Translations under genes and position numbers: made by a program
Part shown: positions 12,088 to 23,606 of the stretch, piece by piece
How positions within the stretch are numbered: the stretch's first letter is position 1
Layout of the letters: the number at the start of each line of letters is the position of its first letter
Assembly: GCF_000471905.2 (NCBI RefSeq)
Contig: NW_006494876.1
Coordinates: 1,471,814-1,535,813, forward strand
DNA: 64,000 nt
Source: Amborella trichopoda
Lineage: Eukaryota; Streptophyta; Magnoliopsida; Amborellales; Amborellaceae
Direction: 5' to 3'
Notes under the pieces: generated by a model
What the model saw: only the letters and a program-made list of their open reading frames with translations
Database searches by the model: none
What the model was told of the DNA's origin: nothing

Positions 12088-12350
12088 GCTCCTCTCTCTC
12101 TCTGAGAGGAGACTTCTCTCTTTCTCTCTCTAATTGTGACAAAAGCTTCTAAAGAAAGCTTGATGCCCAAGATAGTTCTTTCTCTAGATAGTGCTCTCTT
12201 TCTCTCTCTAATGTGGTAGAATGTAGGCTTTCTCTCTGCAATATATGCGTTGGTTTCTCTCTCTCCTCTCTTTCTTGTGCCAAGAAAATGCGTTGGTTTC
12301 TCTCTCTCTTCTCTGTGTCTATCTTCGTAGGACTTTCCCCGTCTCACAAG
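12088..12350. repeat. CT-rich leader
   Basis: Tracts of CTCTCTCT alternate with unique words. In the minus orientation this GA-rich block lies just upstream of the repeated-domain gene and has a mirror partner at 58950-59160. It could be a 5' UTR or promoter-proximal microsatellite. Confidence 0.6.
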
Positions 12351-12639
12351 CTTCAAAATTATATGGGAAAAATATCAATTAAGGGGTGGAAATCTCTTAC
12401 AAAATCATTAAATCAGCTATAATATTACATATTATATTTGAATGTTTATTTTTTAATTTTTATTTAAATACGGTACGTTCTTAAAAAAAAATATGAAAGG
12501 GAAATTGTGGACAGATCTGAAATTACAAGAAAGGTTGGTCAACTTACAATTTTTTTTTGCTTTTACAAAATTGCCTCTCAGTCCAAAGATTCCACCCTCA
12601 TATGGTATTTTAGTTTATTTATTTTTTTAGTTTTTTTCA

Positions 12640-13300
12640 TTCGTAGGGTAGTGCCCCTTGCCTTAGGGGTAGTGCCCAGGTGATTCAAGGTCAAAATCCT
12701 CGAACTACCTTGTGAACACAGGGCAGTTCAAGGTTCCCATCCTCGGATTGTTGTTTTCTTCAAAAAATTAGTAATACCCACGTTTTCTTATTTTTTCGAA
12801 AATTAACTTAAGTCCAAAGATTCCATCCTCGATCCACATTTTATTTTATTTTTTTATTTTTTTGTTAGTAGGACAGTGCCTCAAGCTTTAGGGTAGTGCT
12901 CGGACGATCCGAGGTTACAATCCGCTTACCGCCCTGCGACCACAACAAAAATCCAATAGAACGGTTTGAGGTTCCCATCCTCGGACGTTGTTTCTCTCAA
13001 AAAATAAGAAATAAAGTGCAGTCTGAGGATGGGGAACTTGGACTATCTTGGAACTGAGTTTTGCTAAGTCTAGAGAGCGGTCTGAAGTCCCCATTTTCGG
13101 ATTGCTACTTTTCTCATAAATAAAGAAATAAAGCGCAGTCTGAGAATGGCGACCAGGATTGCTGTTTTTCTCAAAAAATAAGAAAGAAAGAAAGAGCGGT
13201 CCGAGGATGGGAACCTCTGACCTCTTAAGAACTAAGGTCTACTCAGTCTAGAGGAATGTTTGAGGATTTCAACCTCGAATCACCTGGGCACTGCGCTACA
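12640..13300. repeat. cluster of short inverted repeats
   Basis: Words such as GGTTCCCATCCTCGGA and their reverse complement (TCCGAGGATGGGAACC-like) alternate four to five times, separated by CTCAAAAAATAAGAAA spacers, so the stretch can fold into several hairpins. Some units contain a GATTCAAGGTCAAAATCC word that loosely resembles a tRNA-type B box, so a SINE origin is possible but unproven. A matching cluster lies at 58180-58640. Confidence 0.5.
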
Positions 13301-13833
13301 AACAAAAAAACTAAAAAAATAAAATGTGGAACAAAGATGTCATTCTTGGACAGAGGAGCAACTTTTAAAAAAAAAAGAATACCGGTTGAACGACCTTCCG
13401 TACAATTTTCATCTAAATTGCCCCATTTTATAGGTAAAGTTCTTGGCTCTGTACATACATCACTCAAATACTAATAATTTTTTCAAATTACCAAGATATT
13501 TAAAAGCCTTTTTGGGTCCGTACATAAATATTCAAATTCTAATATTTATTCAGATTACCCACATTTGATGTTGGGAGGCCTTTTTGGGTCCGTACATAAA
13601 TTACTAATACCCACGTTTGATATTGGAAGGCCTGAGCGACTAAAGACAATAATTTTACATTTTACCCCCGCAAGAATCCTCAAAATATTAATAGAAGTAC
13701 TGCTGCTTGTTTCCTTCAAACCCGTGGGATTACAATAAAGGGCGCATAAGCCATACAGGGAGACGAACCTTTGAAGCTTTTATGAAGTCACCAGTGGTCA
13801 AGTATCACTTTGGCTTGGGCCTTTTAAGTTAAA
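13301..13833. repeat. AT-rich stretch with three degenerate direct repeats
   Basis: From about 13440 to 13620 the word GGGTCCGTACATAAAT (once GGCTCTGTACATACAT) recurs three times, followed by similar AAATACTAATA-like sequence at intervals of 60-80 bp. No gene is visible. Confidence 0.5.
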
Positions 13834-14215
13834 GGGTGAGGTTTGTATAGAGCCTAGGCTCTAAACAATCAAATTAGAGCTTACCTTCAAATAGTGTCAA
13901 AAAATGTGGTTTTCATATTAGAATTCTTTGTGATGACCTTAAAATATATTTTCATCTTTATTTATAAAGTTTAAAGCTTGAAAAATAGTGTAGATTGACA
14001 GATCTATGAAAATCTTGAAAATGGACTGTCCAAAAAAGCGTTACAAAATACACTATTTCCAAAACTTAAAATCAATTTTTTTCTCATGTCTATGTATTTT
14101 GATGTTGAGATGATCAATTTAAAGATATTTGAGCATCAAAACTTCTTCTAGTGAAAGTTTTGAAGTAGGCTCAAATTTGATTGTTTAGAGCCTCGGCTCT
14201 ATATAAACTTTTCCC
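13834..14215 (+). mobile_element. MITE family B, copy 1, with perfect 9-bp TSD
   Basis: This 382-bp element starts GGGTGAGGTTTGTATAGAGCC and ends GGCTCTATATAAACTTTTCCC. It is flanked on both sides by TAAGTTAAA (13825-13833 and 14216-14224). Each end carries the palindrome TAGAGCCTAGGCTCTA or a near copy. The interior shares words with family A, such as TTGAAAATGGACTGTC and TGAGATGATCAATTTAAAG. A 9-bp TSD and a terminal GGG identify it as a Mutator-type MITE. Confidence 0.85.
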
Positions 14216-14224
14216 TAAGTTAAA

Positions 14225-15170
14225 TGACGTTATTCCAAATTTGAAACAATATATTTTTATTAAAAAACTTGTTGTAGTCTTAGAACATGAAATAGAAAGT
14301 AGAATGTGTATTATATGAAGGGTTATGTTAGGGTGCTCACACATTCTCCACTTGGATGGCTAGGATCTATCCAAAAATATCTAAGGGACAAGAACCCCAT
14401 TTTGTGAACACAAAAATCTAATCTCATTGATTCCGTGAAGCTCTAGTGCAGTGTTTGTTGGTCATATGCTTTACAAATATAACTTTTTGCATAGTGAATC
14501 GGGGCAAAAACTAAATAATGATATCTCAATCATAGTGAAATTGTCTTTTGGATAATTCAATACGGACTCCTACCCATTTTTTAAATGGTTTGTAGTGTTT
14601 GAAGGTGTCAGTGGGAACGGGATCCACAACGTGCAACTGACGTATGGGGTGTGCCATATCCACAACCTGAATCCCTTTCCCTAGTCTTGGTGAATTTAAT
14701 CCTATAAATTTGTTAGTTTCTTATTGTATTGATTTTGGATAATACTCTTGGCAAAAAAAAATAAAGAGTAAAATTACTACATTATTAGGGTTCGGATACG
14801 AGTGCAATTAAAGTTAAGGTGGAAAATTCACAACCCCTTATCTGTCAGATGTGAAATATGAGAGTTGAGATGTATTGCATATCTACTCGGAGTATGTCAA
14901 AGTTTGACAGACTTTTAATAGAGAACAACATACACCACAACCACCCAAGTTCAAATCTGATCCCTTTTTGTTTTTTCTCTTTTTTGTGTTTATTATTATT
15001 ATTATTATATTTTGGGCTTTAGGGTTTGGGGTGTTATGAATTTTTCATCCATAATTCAACTTACATCCATTTCCATATTATAGAGAGTGGATTGGAGGGT
15101 CCATATTCACATACATATACGTGTGTATGTGTTATGTGTGCCTACATACATAAGTGTATATATAAATAAT
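14225..15170. other. non-coding stretch with microsatellites
   Basis: No gene is visible. There is a TTA/ATT repeat near 14990-15010 and a mixed CATATA/GTGTAT stretch near 15100-15160. Confidence 0.4.
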
Positions 15171-15620
15171 GGAAAAATCTAACAAACACTGGCAGCTATA
15201 ATGAATAGTAATGTAGGTGGAGTCTCAACCATAAGATCTTCATATCACTATATAAATTTTAATATTTTTTCTAGAGATCTTATCATAATTAAATTTTAGA
15301 GGTGTGTACTAAAAAATAGGGCGCACAATTAAAATATATATATATATATATAATATTTTTCAAAATATAAAATGATCGAAATACCCCTAAAAATGATGGG
15401 GGTAATTTAGTCATTTTAAATTATTAAAAATACTTTTTTATATTTTTATATGGTGCGAATATACACCCAAAATTTCATCTTAATCAGATTTATATAAAAA
15501 TAAATAAAAGTAAAATAGTGACATGTATTTTGGACCACTCGATGAATATCTGACGGCTGAGATTCCACCTATATTACTATTCATTATAGCTGCTAGGTGA
15601 AAATGAATAGTGATTTATCC
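15171..15620. mobile_element. 450-bp MITE with long terminal inverted repeats
   Basis: The left end GGAAAAATC followed by GGCAGCTATAATGAATAG and AGGTGGAGTCTCA is mirrored at the right end, with the same words in reverse complement around 15558-15620 (TGAGATTCCACCT, CTATTCATTATAGCTGC, GATTTATCC). The inverted repeat is 40-60 bp. The interior has a TA microsatellite (about 15335-15352) and no ORF. No target-site duplication is clear and I do not assign a superfamily. Confidence 0.65.
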
Positions 15621-15749
15621 TACCCTTATCACCGTCCAAATTCGTCGTGTGGTCACGATTGTTCAGTAGTGTTTTATTTTTCATTGTTTTTCTATAAATC
15701 GGAATGACTTAAAATTTGAAGAGCATGTACATCTTACTTATGTGCATCT

Positions 15750-16661
15750 NNNNNNNNNNNNNNNNNNNNNNNNNNNNNNNNNNNNNNNNNNNNNNNNNNN
15801 NNNNNNNNNNNNNNNNNNNNNNNNNNNNNNNNNNNNNNNNNNNNNNNNNNNNNNNNNNNNNNNNNNNNNNNNNNNNNNNNNNNNNNNNNNNNNNNNNNNN
15901 NNNNNNNNNNNNNNNNNNNNNNNNNNNNNNNNNNNNNNNNNNNNNNNNNNNNNNNNNNNNNNNNNNNNNNNNNNNNNNNNNNNNNNNNNNNNNNNNNNNN
16001 NNNNNNNNNNNNNNNNNNNNNNNNNNNNNNNNNNNNNNNNNNNNNNNNNNNNNNNNNNNNNNNNNNNNNNNNNNNNNNNNNNNNNNNNNNNNNNNNNNNN
16101 NNNNNNNNNNNNNNNNNNNNNNNNNNNNNNNNNNNNNNNNNNNNNNNNNNNNNNNNNNNNNNNNNNNNNNNNNNNNNNNNNNNNNNNNNNNNNNNNNNNN
16201 NNNNNNNNNNNNNNNNNNNNNNNNNNNNNNNNNNNNNNNNNNNNNNNNNNNNNNNNNNNNNNNNNNNNNNNNNNNNNNNNNNNNNNNNNNNNNNNNNNNN
16301 NNNNNNNNNNNNNNNNNNNNNNNNNNNNNNNNNNNNNNNNNNNNNNNNNNNNNNNNNNNNNNNNNNNNNNNNNNNNNNNNNNNNNNNNNNNNNNNNNNNN
16401 NNNNNNNNNNNNNNNNNNNNNNNNNNNNNNNNNNNNNNNNNNNNNNNNNNNNNNNNNNNNNNNNNNNNNNNNNNNNNNNNNNNNNNNNNNNNNNNNNNNN
16501 NNNNNNNNNNNNNNNNNNNNNNNNNNNNNNNNNNNNNNNNNNNNNNNNNNNNNNNNNNNNNNNNNNNNNNNNNNNNNNNNNNNNNNNNNNNNNNNNNNNN
16601 NNNNNNNNNNNNNNNNNNNNNNNNNNNNNNNNNNNNNNNNNNNNNNNNNNNNNNNNNNNNN
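15750..16661. other. assembly gap of 912 N
   Basis: The run of N separates host repeat DNA on the left from pararetrovirus capsid-region sequence on the right, so the left border of the viral cluster is not visible. Reading frames drawn across the gap are meaningless. Confidence 0.98.
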
Positions 16662-16988
16662 TACCAGGATAGAAAATATTATTAGGCAACCACAAGAAAA
16701 AATTGAAGAAAAGAAAAAGGCAATATTATTTAAACCTCCTCCTCTAATTAATAAAGAAAGATTTCAAATGAAAGAAGAACATTCTTCTGAATTAATGCAA
16801 CAATTAATTACTAAATTAGCGAATCTAGATATCCAGGATAAAGGTAAAGCTAAAATTCAAGAATCAATAATAAAGATAACAGAACTAGCAGCTATGATGT
16901 TACGTGAAATACCAGAAATTCAGAATACCATTGCTAATATCAATGACGCGTTTACATCATCATCTCAAGACGCTAATATCAATAGAAT
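16662..16988 (+). pseudogene. pararetrovirus capsid-region fragment (third copy)
   Basis: This open stretch matches the capsid-region sequence at about 18583-18905 of the plus copy and its reverse-oriented counterpart near 30900-31215, with a few substitutions. The shared part includes a lysine- and glutamate-rich helix (EEHSSELMQQLITKL, KGKAKIQES). It enters from the gap and stops abruptly at 16988, where sequence from the RNase H domain begins, so about 3.3 kb of viral sequence is missing at the join. It is evidence for at least one more copy extending into the gap. Confidence 0.75.
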
Positions 16989-17258
16989 AGTACATCTAAA
17001 GCTTGGAATTCAACACAACATAATTATTCAACAATTAAAAAAGAAATTTTAGCCATTGTCCATTGTGTGAATAAATTTCAGAGTGATATTCTTAATACTT
17101 CATTTCTTATTAGAATTGATTGTAAATCTGCACGAGATGTTCTACAAAAAGATGTTCAAAATCTCGTCTCTAAACAGATTTTTGCCCGTTGGCAAGCAAT
17201 TTTATCTTCTTTCAATTTTACCATTGAACATCTGCATGGTTCTTCCAATGTTGAATAA
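16989..17258 (+). pseudogene. pararetrovirus RNase H-region fragment, plus orientation
   Basis: The sequence corresponds to about 22170-22430 of the plus copy: the C-terminal half of the RNase H domain (NKFQSDILN, DCKSARD, SKQIFARWQAIL). It is fused directly to a capsid fragment on the left and ends where an inverted piece of the same domain begins. The reading is shifted relative to the capsid fragment, so no fusion protein is expected. Confidence 0.75.
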
Positions 17259-17392
17259 TTCTGTTGTGTTGAATTCCAAGCTTTAGATGTATAGCGTACT
17301 AATTGTTCCTTATTATCTATTTTTTGTTTGAGAATTCCTCCCAAACCAAGTTTGGAGGCATCACATTCAATAATTTGAAAAGCATTAGGGTC
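17259..17392 (-). pseudogene. pararetrovirus RNase H-region fragment, minus orientation
   Basis: On the minus strand this reads the RNase H core with DASKLGLGG and the following LKQKIDNKEQLVRYTSKAW. It lies head-on against the plus-oriented fragment before it. The two pieces overlap in sequence near AAGCTTGGAATTCAACAC, giving a small local inverted repeat. Confidence 0.75.
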
Positions 17393-17484
17393 GGACCAAT
17401 TTATGTAATGGACCAATTTATGTTTAGAACTTTCTTTAGGATATTGTCCATTACATAAATTGGTCCAATTTATGTAATGGACCA
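17393..17484. repeat. palindromic filler at a viral junction
   Basis: The word GGACCAATTTATGTAATGG occurs directly at 17393 and, in reverse complement, at 17446-17466, then again in direct form to 17484. Between them a 22-base piece (about 17423-17444) matches the viral zinc-knuckle region as it reads on the plus strand of the other copy (about 29940-29962). Such short copied patches are typical of template-switching end joining. Confidence 0.7.
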
Positions 17485-18011
17485 ATTTATTTTAATTACT
17501 TTCCTAATTATGCTATATCATTACATGATCCTAATTTACTTAAAGTACTAACTTTAAATATTAAAACACAAGGATTTGATATGTTACAAGGATATCAAAA
17601 TATAGCTATCATCTATCGAATATACTATAAAGTAATGACCACTTCATGTCCAAATGTTATACAAATACATACAAAAGGACAAACTACTTTCTTTTAAACA
17701 AATACTGAAAGATCAAACGTTATTATCCCTAAAACAATACAATGGTCACAAATACAACTCCCACAAAAATGGAAAATTCAGACTTCAAATCCAGCAATTA
17801 AAACCCCTCAAAATAATATTCCAAATCAAATAATTGAAAATATAGATGGAGAAGTAGAAATATTATTTAATACAAGATCTCCTTCCTTAAAAATAAAAGA
17901 CGATAATTATCTTCCCTTATCAAAAAATACATCAAATTTCTTATCATCCAGAAGATCTGTATCTAGTATATCCAGACCTGAAACTGCATCATCTTCAGAA
18001 CCTGAAATATA
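17485..18011 (+). pseudogene. movement-protein C-terminal part, plus copy
   Basis: One frame runs from about 17485 and shows SLHDPNLLKVLTLNIKTQG, then IIYRIYYKVM and IPKTIQWSQIQLPQKW, which is the C-terminal half of a 30K-type caulimovirus movement protein, the protein that carries virus between cells through plasmodesmata. The N-terminal half is absent because the copy begins at the filler junction. Stops are at about 17696 (TAA) and 18009 (TAA after EPEI). The minus copy keeps the last part only. Confidence 0.75.
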
Positions 18012-20139
18012 AGGATTAGTCAGGACTAAGAATAATGTACACAAACCTATATATCACCCCATAAGTACTAATACTCCAGATCAAGATTTTCAATTATTAA
18101 CATTACAAAAGGAGAATAAAATAAAGAAAAAATTATATAAAAAATGATTACTTAAATAAAAACAATAAAGATTTTCAAAATTGGTACCTATCTACATTCT
18201 CAAAAGAATTAATACAAATAACTCATAAAAGATATAATAAATTCTTGAAAAAGGAAATGACAACCTTAGGATTTTTTGAATGGATTAAAACCACAGTACT
18301 CTTAAAATGAGTAAAAATACCTGAATTCTATAAACTCCATACTCTTGAAAATCAATATCAAACATATACTACTGATCAACAGAAACATATTCGAAGTATC
18401 CATCCTCCTGAAGAAAGTATAAAAATCTTAGAAAAAGATAAGCACGAAAATTAGAAACTATAGCTTCTCCACATAAAACACTTCCTGGAGAACACTATCA
18501 TAAAATAGAACTATTACCTCATATATTAGAACAAAATAATTATACAAATTTATATCTACAAACCATAGGAAAACAGACCACCAAGATAGAAAACATTATC
18601 AGACAACCACAAGAAAAAATTTAAGAAAAGAAAAAGGCAATATTATTTAAACCTCATCCTCTAATTAATAAAGAAAGATTTCAAATGAAAGAAGAACATT
18701 CTTCTGAATTAATGCAACAATTAATTACTAAATTAGCGAATCTAGATATCCAGGATAAAGGTAAAGCTAAAATTCAAGAATCAATAATAAAGATAACAAA
18801 ACTAGCAGCTATGATGTTACATGAAATACCAGAAATTCAAAATACCATTGCTAATATCACAGACGCGTTTACATCATCATCTCAAGACGCTAATATCAAT
18901 AGAATAGATTATGGTAAAAAATGGAGACCTGTAACTCAAACTAGAATGTACCATCATAGACCTACTCCAGTTGATATACAATTCGAAGAAGACCTTATAT
19001 TCCATACTGTATCATATTTTGGACGAACTATTGTTAATCGGAAAATAGACGGAATGTCCGAACTTCAGATTTTAGATACAATGAAACACATGACCAAGTA
19101 TGCCACTGCATGCAAGGTCTCTGGAGCTCATGACCAAGATGTAGCGAAAGCTATTATCTGTGGTTTTGCAAGTTTGCTCAGAGGATGGTGGGACTTCCAC
19201 CTTAATGATACATCGAAACAACAAATATTAACAGCCACTAAACAATCATATATTAAAAATGAATTAAATCAAGACATCGTTCAAGTCGAAAGCAGTGCTG
19301 TCAATACCCTCATATACACAATAACCCTACATTTTGTTGGAAGTACTGCCCAACTAGAAGATCGATCAGAAGACCTCCTTTCTAATCTTAAATGTCCAAC
19401 CCTTTCTCACTATACATGGTATAAAGACGTTTTCTTTTCCCGCCTCCTTATCCGTGAAGATGGTAGTGCCGATCATTGGAATGAAAAATTTATTTCTGAT
19501 CTTCCCTATCTCTTTGCTGACAAAGTCCGCAATCGAATTAAGACCAAAAATGGGGGGATCATACCATATCCACTTTATACTCTCGGCGAGTTATCAGCCG
19601 AAATATGTGCAGAAGGGCTAGCTCTTTGTACTGATCTAAAACTTAAAAAACAACTTGATAAACAAAAGATTACAGGTCACAAAGAACTTTGTGACTTTTT
19701 CGAATAATTCGGATATAGTCTAAATCTTTCCCAAAATAAACCCCATAAAAGAATTAAATCATAAAAGAGACAAAAATCATACAAAAAAGGATATAAGAAA
19801 AATAAATACAAAAAATATGAACAATATCCTAAAGAAATTTCCAAACATAAAAAGCATAAAAGAAAAATACCTAGATGCTATAAATATGGAAAATTAGGAC
19901 ACTCTAAAAATAATTGTAATTTCAAGAAAAAGATTGAATCATTAATAATAGATGAAAATATAAGAAATCAATTATATGAAATTATTCAGCTATATGATAA
20001 TGATATTAGTACAACTTCTTCTTCCTCTTCTGAAAGTTCTGATGAAGAATGAGATATAGGACTAATAAAAGATGAAGATTTATTAAATGAGACATCTTCA
20101 GAAAACGACAAATGTGCTTATCATACTCTTACTAAATAA
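18012..20139 (+). pseudogene. capsid region with zinc knuckle, plus copy
   Basis: The longest open piece is 18685-19707 (340 residues); upstream pieces are broken by stops and a frameshift near 18130-18460. The sequence is lysine- and glutamate-rich, as in caulimovirus capsid precursors, and includes the conserved WWDFHLND, a long helical part and HYTWYKDVFF. A CCHC zinc knuckle lies at 19876-19917, with the expected cysteine, histidine and cysteine spacing, but the second cysteine position is tyrosine. A lysine-rich tract precedes it and an acidic, serine-rich tract follows. Further stops include TGA near 20050 and TAA at 20137-20139; the latter also occurs in the minus copy. The knuckle would bind viral RNA in a working protein. 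Confidence 0.8.
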
Positions 20140-21222
20140 GACAAATTAATTCTGGAAATTATAGAAAAAATACCTAATACTGAAGATAAAGGAACAATAA
20201 TCAGTCAATATATTCAAATAGCAAAAGCTAGGAATAAACCAACTCCATTAATTAAACCACCAGAAGAATATAGCTTCTCTGAAATTCTTAAAAAAATTGG
20301 TCAGAAGAATACTATTCATAAAGAACCTACTATTGCTGAATTAAAACACGAAGTTAATGAAGTAAAATCTGAACTTAATAATTTGAAAAATAGGATTAAA
20401 TTATTAGAATTAACAAATGAGTTAGTAGATAATCTTTCCGAAGATGAAGAAATAGAATTTGATGAACTACTAACCAATGATAGAATATTGGATAAACCAG
20501 AATCATCAGACAATAAACAAGAAACCCAGTTAAATTTAATCAATAAAATATTAAATAAAAAATGGTATACCTTAGTAAAAGTCATAGTTCAGAATGAATA
20601 CCTTTTTCAATCCATGGCCTTGATAGATTAAGGTGCCGATTTGAACTGTATAAACGAGGGACTCGTCCCTACAAAATATTTTGATAAAACTACTCAAATT
20701 CAAAATACAGCTGATGGAAGCAAATTAAAAATAAACTATAAATTATCAAATACTGCCTTATGTAATAATGGCATCTGTCTAGAATTACCATTTATCATGG
20801 TAAAAAGACTTAACCAAGCTGTTATTTTAGGCACTCCTTTTATCAGTATGTTATACCCTATTGTTATAGACCATACTGGATGAGAATCAACAATTGAAGG
20901 AATAAAAGTAAAATTTGAGTTTATTGACAAACCAAAAATAAAAGAAATGAATAATATAAAACGAAACATACAAAATAAAGAAAATTTTTTATATCAGCTC
21001 AAAAGTGAAATAAAATATAAAATTATTGAAGAACAACTATTACTTCCTGAAATAAATTCACAAATTGAAAACCTAACACAACAATTTGAAAAAGAAATAT
21101 GTAGTGATTTACCTAATGCGTTTTGGAATTGAAGAAAACATATAGTATTTCTTCCATATGAAGAAGGATTTTCTGAAAATAAAACACCAACAAAAGCTCG
21201 TCCAATTCAAATGAATTAAAAA
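20140..21222 (+). pseudogene. aspartic protease region, plus copy
   Basis: A retropepsin-like domain is visible in two open pieces. The active-site segment reads ALID, then a stop codon (TAA, 20629-20631), then GADLNCI, so the catalytic triplet is interrupted. Downstream are LPFIMVKRLNQAVILGTPF, the ILG(T)PF segment typical of retroviral-like proteases, and a TGA at 20881-20883. Both stops are present at the same codons in the minus copy. A spacer helix rich in E and K (20947-21132) links to the reverse transcriptase. In a virus this enzyme matures the polyprotein. Confidence 0.8.
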
Positions 21223-22023
21223 ATGGTAGAAATGTGTCATAAAGAAATAACTTCTCTCTTAGAAAAAGGACTAATAAGGCCAAGCTCATCTCCATGGAGT
21301 TGTGCTGCCTTTTATGTAGAAAATAATGCCGAAAAGGAACGAGGAGTTCCAAGATTAGTTATTAATTACAAACCACTGAACAAAGTATTAAAGTGGATCA
21401 GATATCCAATTCCTAATAGAAAAGATTTATTAGACAGACTTGTAAATGCTTGTATCTTTTCGAAATTTGACCTTAAGTCCGGATACTGGCAAATACAAAT
21501 AAATGAAAAAGATCGCTATAAAACAACATTTAATGTTCCATTTGGCCAGTATGAATGGAATGTAATGCCATTTGGCCTAAAAAATGCACCATCTGAATTC
21601 CAAAAAATCATGAATGATGTTTTTAACCCTTATATGACATATATACTAGTTTATATTGATGATGTTCTTATTTTTTCAACTGTTATTCATCAACACTTTA
21701 AAAATCTAAATATATTTCTCAATACTGTGAAAAATGCAGGACTTGTAGTATCTGCAAAGAAAATGAATCTTTGTCAAACTAAAATTCGATTCTTAGGTCA
21801 TAATATCTTCCAAGGTACAATCATTCCCATCGATAGAGCTATTGAATTCTCTACTAAATTTCCTGATATTATCCTTAATAAAGTCGAATTACAACGATTC
21901 CTAGGATGCTTAAATTATATTTCGGATTTCATTAAAGATTTTGCTATAGTTGCTAAACCTTTATATTATCGATTAAAAAAGATTCCTCCTAAATGGACGG
22001 ATCAACATACAAATGCCATTTGA
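21223..22023 (+). pseudogene. reverse transcriptase domain, plus copy
   Basis: This is the best-preserved viral piece: 266 residues without a stop. Visible landmarks are LVINYKPLN, FSKFDLKSGYWQI, a PFGLKNAP motif and the catalytic YIDD at 21652-21663 (residues 144-147), followed by FLGH and the RFLGCLNYI connection. It belongs to the reverse transcriptases of Caulimoviridae, which copy the pregenomic RNA into DNA. TAA just before the first methionine and TGA at its end separate it from the protease and RNase H, so it is part of a broken polyprotein. Confidence 0.9.
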
Positions 22024-22531
22024 ATTCTTAAAAGTGAATCAACTGAATTACCATGCTTAGTCCTATCCGACCGTAATGCCTTTAAAATTATTGAAAGTGA
22101 TGCCTCCGAACTTGGTTTGGGAGGAATTCTCAAACAAAAAATAGATAATAAGGAATAATTAGTACGCTATACATCTAAAGCTTGGAATTCAACACAACAG
22201 AATTATTCAACAATTAAAAAAATTTTTTTAGCCATTGTCCATTGTGTGAATAAATTTCAGAGTGATATTCTTAATATTTCATTTCTTATTAGAACTGATT
22301 GTAAATCTGCACGAGATATTTTGCAAAAAGATGTTCAAAATCTTGTCTCTAAACAGATTTTTGCTCGTTGGCAAGCAATTTTATCTTCTTTCAATTTTAC
22401 CATTGACATCTGCATGGTTCTTCCAATTCTCTTCCTGATTTTCTCACACGTGAATTTTTGCAGGGGGAAGGGATCTACCGCCTCTTGAACCAGAACCAGA
22501 ATCAGATACTTACGCAATACAATTATTTAAA
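22024..22531 (+). pseudogene. RNase H domain, plus copy
   Basis: The domain continues in frame after TGA. It shows SDASELGLGGIL (first catalytic aspartate), RYTSKAWNS, a TDCKSARD segment and SKQIFARWQAIL. Stops occur near 22156, and a deleted base near 22405 and another near 22465 shift the frame. The C-terminal linker (FLTREFLQ in the correct frame) runs towards the next domain, so the RNase H and that domain were probably one polyprotein. RNase H would remove RNA after first-strand synthesis. Confidence 0.8.
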
Positions 22532-23606
22532 ATGAATATCAATAATAGCAATAAAGGAAAATTGCCTATGGAGATTGTTCCGACTATATCTGACTCTCCT
22601 CTAAATACCTATCGACCTTTATCACAAGCAAGATCAATCAATTACCTAGAATATTCATCTCAACCGAAATCCACTTCAGTCTTCACTCCTGCATCTAGTC
22701 CCAATAAATCCAGTAACCCAAATAAATCAGTATTTGAAGAAACTGCTTTCTTGATAGATGTTATCATTAATGACAAGCATATACATATAGACCCAAATAA
22801 ACTAGGCCCTCTATATTTACAAAACCACCTCTATCCTTCAAACAGCAATAAGACCAGAGAATGGTACGAAGCTGTTCTTTTAGAAACATGATCTATTTCA
22901 ATAGTTCATTTCTTCAATCCCAATACAAAAATAATTCGAAATTCAAAAATACAGATCAGAAAATTACTATCATATGATGATTGGGGATGCAGTCCATCTC
23001 AGGTTCGGAAACTTCAGGCCCCTGAATTTCAATATAAATCATATCGATATATTGAATATATAGATGTATGGCATAAAGTGTTTGCATATCAAAACCTAAA
23101 TAATTCTCATACATGGTTTATTCAGATAAAAATGCCTGTTTTTGAAAGATTCCCTACTTGGTTCCGTTAAAAAAGCTCAAACAGCATTTGCGGAATACAA
23201 TGGAGTTGATGATGATATTGACTATCATCTTTATTTCATGGCTATATATCGAATACCTTGGATAGTAAAGTAGGAATATGGACTAAATGAGAATATTCAT
23301 AATAATTTTGAATATATACCCCGTTTGGGAAAGAGAATATCGATTAGATGGTGGGATCTTTTTAGTATGGACCCAAATATGATAAAACCCAAACGAATAC
23401 CTCCTGCTACTCATGATTGTCAGAATAGTCCTAAATTTGACCCATATACTTTCGCCGAATATATAAGACAAATGCGAAGACAAAACCCTAGAGCGATCAA
23501 AGATGAACTAGAAAATCAATTGTTAAAGATCATACAGGAAGAAACTTCTGAATTTACCTCTTCTCCATCTGAGCCTGATGATGACTTCAGCCAAAGACCC
23601 GAATAG
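22532..23606 (+). pseudogene. C-terminal domain of unknown function after RNase H, plus copy
   Basis: Open pieces 22532-22891 and 23325-23606 belong to one domain of about 370 residues with a serine/proline-rich start, HIHIDPNKLGPLYLQNHLYPS, REWYEAVLLET, FQYKSYRYIEYIDVWHKV, then RISIRWWDLFSMDPNMIKPK, and a glutamate-rich tail. It has stops at 22889-22891 and near 23270 and lacks about 50 bp near 23167 that the minus copy retains (flanked by TTA on both sides). Proteins of this type follow the polymerase in some endogenous Caulimoviridae; the role is unknown. It may act in inclusion or transmission functions, which is speculation. Confidence 0.6.

Larger units (their letters stand above)
9935..13300 (-). 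repeat. left arm of a 3.3-kb inverted duplication
   Basis: This block is homologous, in reverse orientation, to 58180-61410. It contains, in mirrored order, a family A MITE, an AT-rich part, a broken repeated-domain gene, a CT-rich leader and a block of inverted short repeats. Both arms carry the MITE at the same place, so that insertion predates the duplication. The right arm alone carries a 169-bp LTR fragment (60269-60437). Confidence 0.8.

Noticed and set aside
12640..13300. tRNA genes
   Set aside because: Some words resemble a tRNA B box, but no cloverleaf with acceptor stem and anticodon arm can be drawn.
15709..17052. Long open frames across the first N gap
   Set aside because: Most of their length is unknown bases; only the parts after 16661 are real sequence, and these are viral fragments.
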